A stretch of DNA of 64,000 nucleotides, from contig OX387606.1 in NCBI GenBank assembly GCA_947568835.1, positions 7,254,001-7,318,000 on the forward strand, written 5' to 3'. This stretch comes from Protonemura montana. Its lineage: Eukaryota > Arthropoda > Insecta > Plecoptera > Nemouridae. Positions 59,541 to 64,000 of the stretch are shown piece by piece. The notes under the pieces were generated by a model. The model saw only the letters and a program-made list of their open reading frames with translations, was not told the origin of the DNA and searched no databases. Both the position numbers and the translations under genes were made by a program. Position 1 is the stretch's first letter; every line of letters starts with the position of its first letter.

Positions 59541-59908
59541 TGATGATGATGAGGATGATGATGAATCTATTCTAGCTTAGAAGGGAGAAGGGGAAATCCA
59601 TTGCCGGCACGTAGTAGCCTACTCCTGTCGAAGAGCTCTAAGGGGACCACCGGCTCAACGTCCCTTCCAAAGAACGGTACAACGCGAACAACAGGATTCC
59701 TCCAATAATCCATGCTGTCGAGAGGTTGATATCCAAGGCGAATAAAGTTGCTGTACTAACTTTCATTCCTTCAACCTCTCTCCCGAACAGGTCTGGGCAT
59801 GTGTATGATGGTCACCCATCCAATCCCTGACTCAGAGTAGTGTTGCTTAACTTCGATGATTTAACGAGAACCGGTGTTTCCAACACGCCAAACCGTTCGG
59901 TTATCATG
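59541..59908 (-). mobile_element. 5S-rRNA-derived SINE (SINE3-like)
   Basis: Read on the - strand, the 5' part matches the 5S rRNA internal promoter region: CCGGTTCTCG, then ATCATCGAAGTTAAGCAAC (box A region, ~59842-59860) and GGATGGGTGACC (box C, 59810-59821). A unique ~200-bp body follows and the 3' end is a CATCATCATC-type microsatellite (59541-59563), as in SINEs. It is not a functional 5S gene because the 3' half of 5S is replaced by the SINE body. Confidence 0.75.
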
Positions 59909-60022
59909 TGAACTCATTCAACAATGGTCGCATGGCGACTTAATAACTAACAAAAACATTATAATTAACTACAGACATTATTTTGCTTGCCCCATTTCCT
60001 GGTCCCTGGTTCCCAACTTAAG

Positions 60023-60202
60023 AGCTATTGGCGCCGTCAGTAGCACACGAGATTACCCCCATCCTTGGTGCCCTGGCGGCGTCAACAGGTGACAGGAATC
60101 ACATCAAAATTCGGCAGCCAGGCTCGACGAGCGCGACGTGTATGCCCATGCACAGGTACAAACCGCACCCCTACTCGGCACCCCGCAGCCCACGCCGGTA
60201 CA
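60023..60202 (+). CDS. Candidate exon 2 of the unrecognised gene downstream of CEP350
   Basis: Preceded by a long pyrimidine tract (tttgcttgccccatttcctg ... cttaag) and followed by a good donor (TACA|gtaagt). The open frame gives 59 residues, including LLAPSVAHEITPILGALAAS and a basic, Pro-rich end (HRYKPHPYSAPRSPRR). It enters and leaves in phase 1, matching the ATG frame of the 55853 exon. Base composition is higher in GC than the flanks. A following exon could start at 60353 (after 'caacacag'), which would give a short basic tail and stop, but its acceptor is weak. No family recognised. Confidence 0.38.
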
Positions 60203-60344
60203 GTAAGTTCTGATTGTGCAATTTCAAACTCATTCAATCTCACAATTATACGACAAACACATATCATCACATTAGTTTATTATTCAACAGCTTTACATTT
60301 TTTCAAATAAAATGTATTGCTCGAAAAATAAAGTTGATCGTGAG

Positions 60345-60790
60345 ACAACACAGAACGGCGCCTGCACCTCTAGCAGAATATTCATTTGCAATTCCGATCG
60401 GTTCAATTATCTCCGAATTCACCGACAGGTAGCTCTGTGCGACATTTTTTTGTAATTCATGGCCACTAGGGCATGTTCGTCCAAACTGGAAATGTATTTC
60501 TTGGGTTTGTCCAACGTTTCATCAGTGGGCAGTGAAGTGGTGGTGTGACGCTCGACTGAAGATGGTGTGCCGCTTCTTCCAAGCTCACCACGAGGCCTAG
60601 TCGGTGATGAATGTTTGTGCATTGTCCGAGCTTTTAGAACCGAAGAGTTGGGAGTCTAATGGGTGCGCATTGGGATGTAGTGGGAGGTGTGGTCCACGGC
60701 ATGCCTCATCGGCGTCACTTAGTTTAGAAGTCAGAGAAGGACAAGGACGTTCTTGTGCGAAGGAGGTGCTTATTAGTTACTTCATTGCGA
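60345..60790 (-). pseudogene. Coding-like - strand segment with two apparent frameshifts
   Basis: On the - strand three overlapping open segments in different frames read like one protein-coding tract: one around 60780-60600 with SLTSKLSDADEACRGPH, one around 60657-60420 with LPTDETLDKPKKYISSLDEH, and one around 60445-60350 with VNSEIIEPIGIANEYSAR. The second change of frame falls on a run of seven A (plus-strand T), where a one-base loss would explain it. I do not recognise the protein. It could be a decayed pseudogene, an exon set with unseen introns, or chance openness of moderately GC-rich DNA. Confidence 0.25.
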
Positions 60791-61413
60791 ATGGAAGGTG
60801 TTCTATTATGCCGTAATAAGTAGCGCTGCCTTCTGAATATCGTGCTGTTCGACCCAAATAGTCCTTATTTTTGGCTACGCTTCCTTTCTGAACCCCGATG
60901 TTAACTTTTTTAATGTCATTTTTTTTATATGCTTATTGTCACAAAAAGTTGCAGAGCTTTTGATGTAGCAAGTGTGCTTTGTGGTACATTTAAACGCTGA
61001 ACATAGTCTATCGATGGAACTAATATTGAAATGGAATGATTATTGAAAAATGTTTACAAGTCCAGATTGTAGTACCAATTTTGGCTGAGAGGTGGCGCTC
61101 AAGTCAGTTTTGCGCTTAACACTAAGTCCCGTTCCTATATACTTAGTGCTAGACTTAGGAGCTGCACACGGGGTATAGGTGGGGTTTGGGGTCGTGGGAA
61201 CGACCCGCGAAATTGCCGTGCGCGAGTGACGCGAAGCGTCACGAGTGCGCGGCAATTTCGCTAGTGTCTTAAACAGACGCAAAAAAAAAAGCGATTCGCG
61301 ACGGATGTGATTCAGGTAATCCGGAATCGACGACTAGATCTTGGCGTCGACGACGAGCTCGACAGTCTTTCACGATTAAAGGTGTTCACGTAACGTACGC
61401 CAAGCGAAATAAA

Positions 61414-61497
61414 AAGCCTCGGCGTGGACGGGAATCGAACTCGGGATGCCCAGCACATGAACTTTGGAGTTTTACCGCAAGACCACTCAGCCAAGTA
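61414..61497 (-). repeat. tRNA-like head in left foldback arm
   Basis: On the - strand the A box TGGCTGAGTGG (61483-61493) and B box GAGTTCGATTCCC (61430-61442) have tRNA spacing and resemble Leu/Ser-type tRNA. The acceptor ends do not pair as in a working tRNA, so this is a tRNA-derived promoter rather than a tRNA gene. Confidence 0.65.
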
Positions 61498-61575
61498 TAA
61501 ACTTGAAGTTTCTTTTGTATATATGAATTGCTCGGTATGGAGCAAGTTATATATACCAAAAAACGCAAGTTGTGC

Positions 61576-61655
61576 AAGAGTCTGAGTGGACGTGCGGTGA
61601 AACTCCGAGGTTCCTATGCCGGAGATACCGAGTTCGCTTCCCGCCTACGCAGAGG
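61576..61655 (+). repeat. tRNA-like head in right foldback arm
   Basis: The mirror copy on the + strand: A box GTCTGAGTGGA (61580-61590) and B box CGAGTTCGCTTCCCG (61629-61643). The B box has one change from the GGTTCGANTCC consensus. Diverged from the left-arm copy but clearly the same unit. Confidence 0.6.
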
Positions 61656-62084
61656 GTTTTTATTTCGCTTGACGTACGTTACGGAACACCTTTCTCGTAA
61701 AAGACTGTGGAGCTCGTCGTCGACGCCAAGATTTGGTCGTCGATTCCGGATTACCTGAATCGCATCCATCGCGAATATTTTTTTCTTGGGCGTTTGTTTT
61801 AAGACACTAGCGAAATTGCCGCGCACTCGTGGCGCTTCGCGCCACTCGTGCACGGCAATTTTGCGGGACGTTCCCACGACCCCAAACCCCACCTATACCC
61901 CGTGTGCAGCTCCTAAGTCTAGCAGCAAGTATATAGGAATGGTTCTGAGTGTTAGCGTCAACCAGCGCCACCTGTTGGCAGAATCTAGTACTACACTCTG
62001 GACTTATAAAACTCCGATATTTCTTCCATTGTTCTCTCGTTTGATAATTTGATACCTCAGAACTCGCGGTCAAAGCTAACAAAA

Positions 62085-62160
62085 AGCTACATGACCGGGA
62101 ATCGAACGCTCTACCTTCACCGCACGAAGTAAGCACGCTTACCACAGAGCTACAATCGAC
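62085..62160 (-). repeat. tRNA-like sequence
   Basis: On the - strand, A box TAGCTCTGTGG (62142-62152) and B box GCGTTCGATTCCC (62097-62109) are tRNA-spaced. I could not fold a convincing acceptor stem, so I treat it as a tRNA-derived repeat head. Confidence 0.45.
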
Positions 62161-62239
62161 AGATAACTAACTCTGGATATAAAACAACTAAATACTAACG
62201 ATGGGATTTTCTATACTCAATCCCGTTGGAGTTTAGCAA

Positions 62240-62310
62240 TGTATTTAATGCCACAGTGTTTGTGCACCAATCAGTTATGATGTGTGAGGTCCAGCGTTCG
62301 ATTCCCACCA
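62240..62310 (+). repeat. Possible tRNA-like remnant
   Basis: A clear B-box-like AGCGTTCGATTCCCA (62293-62307) with a poor A box upstream. The orientation is opposite to the copy at 62085-62160, and the B boxes are nearly identical, suggesting a second, decayed inverted pair. Confidence 0.3.
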
Positions 62311-64000
62311 GTATTATGTTAGTTTATTTTAAATTCGTCAGTGGTTAAGTGCTAATATTCAAACGCCATAAAACAATTAGACAATTAAAAAAAAAAAACA
62401 CCGTTAAGGGGGTTCATGCGGAACGTGCAAATCGACATTAGAGCAAATCTGTTTGCATGGCTTTATTCTCACGTGTAGCTGAGACACTAATAAAATACTC
62501 AACAAACTATTCTGTGGGAATTATGTGGGAAACTCCGTAAAATAAAATTTTTATCGTCGCGTTCGGTTTTTCAAGAAGTAATTGGGTTGAGTAATTTGCA
62601 ATTTTTATTACATCTACAATACTAATCTTAAGAAAATAACAACTTTTCAGACACCTTCCTTTACGAATTCACTCCAAAATGCGGGCTCCAATTAGGGCAA
62701 GCATTAGAGACCGACCGGAGGATCACCAGTCGATTTCTGATGCACAATGATGGATTCCCAGTCTCTTGTCTCTTACTAAGTGTGTACGAACGTGCAGTCG
62801 TGCTAAGTCAGGTAAGGCTAGGTAAGTAAATAGACAACGAACTCTGTTGGATATCAACTGTACTTTAGAGTGCAACTTATTAAAACTGTGTCAAATCTCC
62901 ACCAAATATAACGAAAAACATCTTAATTAATTATACGATAAGCGCCATGAGAATTTGAATTTCACCCGTTTCCAACCGATTCCGGCAATTTATATACGGT
63001 GTATTCGCATGTGATAGGTAATTGTAACATAGCAACAACCCCACAACCCCACAACCCCACAACCCCACAACCCCACAACCCCCGTTACAAAAAAAATGAC
63101 GTCACAAAATTGAAGGCTTTTATATAATTAGAGTTAATTGGTTTATGTTATACACTACATGGATGATTTGTCCTAATAAAATTACCTTAAAATTTTATTG
63201 TAAGATTTTAATTAAATTTAAACAAAGCATGTGCCATTTTCTTGTCTTGCCTTCAATTTATTTCACCCCATTTATTTAACCCTAGTTATTTTATTTTTCA
63301 CGGTTCGCGGTCACGCCCATGGAATATTTTACCTCCTGTACAATTATAAAGCTCATAACAACATTCGCCATTTAAAATAGTATACCTTTACGATTTGAAA
63401 AATTCGCGTTTTGGTTTGCCAATTGGTTTCTTTACCCTTCAAAGTTCAAACAGAACACCAGCCTCACTACCATAAACCGACACCGTCCATAAATCAAGGA
63501 AATTCAACGCCTGCAATGTAACAGTATATACATGTATGAGATGCTAAGAAGTGTTATACACAGGCAATTTGCCTGCAAACCATTCGTTTTTTTCATCAAA
63601 GTTGTCAATTTACACTATTCACAATGCTAGTGGAACTGAACCTGTGGCCCGTAGACTGAATACGGGATTCGGTCTTTATTTTGCGACATAAATGCACCAT
63701 TTAAGCCCCAAAAAATATAATTAAAGGACATTAAAAAGTTAAAACAAACACATCTTCTTAAATATTTTTATATGGGCTGGTGCTCTAATGTACTAAATTA
63801 CTTCCTTATTGTACTTAAATTAATTACGGGAAGATACAAATCAATTAGCGACACAATTTCATCTTTCACCAGCTTTTAATAATTAATAATCGAACTATGC
63901 AAACACAGGGAAGCAATAACAATAGGACCCACTCTCGTTGGGAAACAATAATAACATAGTGCTGCATTGTCAAGTTTCATATAATCACCGACTTCATCAC
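62311..64000. other. No gene seen
   Basis: AT-rich sequence with the 8-bp minisatellite at 63036-63084. A lone TTAACCCTAG at 63277 resembles a piggyBac-type end but has no partner in the window. Confidence 0.4.
63036..63084 (+). repeat. (AACCCCAC)n minisatellite, ~6 units
   Basis: A near-perfect 8-bp tandem repeat. The - strand reads (GTGGGGTT)n, with at least six runs of four G separated by four bases, a strong G-quadruplex pattern. Not a recognised insect telomere repeat (TTAGG). Confidence 0.85.

Larger units (their letters stand above)
61056..62007. mobile_element. Foldback (palindromic) element with tRNA-like heads in both arms
   Basis: The left arm (61056-61536) and right arm (61537-62007) are inverted copies that pair almost continuously to a 6-nt loop (TTGCTC/GAGCAA around 61528-61545). 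Each arm holds, from the centre outward, a tRNA-like head with A and B boxes, the shared peptide-coding end SSSSTPR ... RRFRIT, a GC-rich local hairpin (61207-61261 and 61810-61864), an identical GGGGTATAGGTGGGGTTTGG-type stretch, and an outer GTGTAGTAC-like end. The arms are similar in length (~475 bp) and look about 80-90% identical by eye. It is either a foldback transposon or two SINE-like copies inserted head to head. No clear target duplication was seen. Confidence 0.8.

Noticed and set aside
59797-59908. 5S rRNA gene
   Set aside because: Only the internal promoter half matches 5S; the 3' half is replaced by SINE body with a microsatellite tail.
62085-62160. Possible functional tRNA gene on the - strand
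   Set aside because: A and B boxes are good, but I could not form a proper acceptor stem, so it is listed as tRNA-like only.
63036-63084. CRISPR-like array
   Set aside because: Simple 8-bp tandem repeat without spacers, in a eukaryotic genome.
63277-63286. TTAACCCTAG as a piggyBac-type end
   Set aside because: No matching inverted end with TTAA in the remaining sequence.

Overview
The window is nuclear DNA from a eukaryote with introns, most likely an arthropod and probably an insect. The points for this are an AT-rich background, coding exons bounded by GT-AG (and one GC-AG) splice sites, and a typical arthropod mix of small repeats: hAT, TTAA-flanked and foldback elements, tRNA-headed SINEs and a 5S-rRNA-derived SINE. 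There are no bacterial operons, Shine-Dalgarno sites, CRISPR arrays or functional rRNA/tRNA genes. The species cannot be read from the sequence.

The one gene I can name with confidence lies on the + strand from about 33.2 kb to 55.6 kb. It encodes an ortholog of CEP350 (centrosome-associated protein 350). Fifteen exons join in frame into at least 2,465 residues; the first exon(s) and start codon are upstream and not identified. Several conserved CEP350 blocks appear in the same order as in the human protein: an N-terminal RRYD coiled coil, a LAQQ-type coil, two coils around KKKQRG, a TSEQSD-type coil, WFDEDFGL, and the C-terminal GRKKRD ... NYDEDE domain. The CAP-Gly microtubule-binding domain of vertebrate CEP350 is absent: its two flanking anchors lie about 205 residues apart inside one uninterrupted exon, with only acidic, Ser-rich sequence between. 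The protein also carries an IQ motif and repeated short motifs (four EHI-type, two RKSMKFV-type).

Layout. 1-3.8 kb: non-coding, with two copies of a ~360-bp repeat. 3.8-20.8 kb: mostly non-coding, with a few weak candidate exons, a tandem 174-bp repeat near 13 kb and a CpG-rich patch near 19 kb. 20.8-21.0 kb, - strand: the likely first coding exon of a secreted or membrane protein, with a (CGG)n-bearing CpG-rich upstream region. 21-33 kb: non-coding, with CpG-rich patches at 25.3-25.9 kb that could be promoters. 33.2-55.6 kb: CEP350, whose introns hold a TTAA-flanked MITE, a second foldback MITE, two poly(dC) tracts and hairpins. 55.85-60.2 kb, + strand: a candidate unrecognised gene (two phase-compatible exons) whose large putative intron is filled by a ~1.19-kb hAT-like element with a perfect 8-bp target duplication, tRNA-headed SINEs and a 5S SINE. 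60.3-60.8 kb: coding-like but frameshifted sequence on the - strand. 61.06-62.01 kb: an almost 1-kb palindromic foldback element whose arms each carry a tRNA-like head. 62.3-64 kb: AT-rich, with a G-quadruplex-prone 8-bp satellite.

CEP350 acts at centrosomes and ciliary basal bodies in other animals (established knowledge). The neighbouring candidate gene and the - strand secreted-protein gene have no visible functional link to it.
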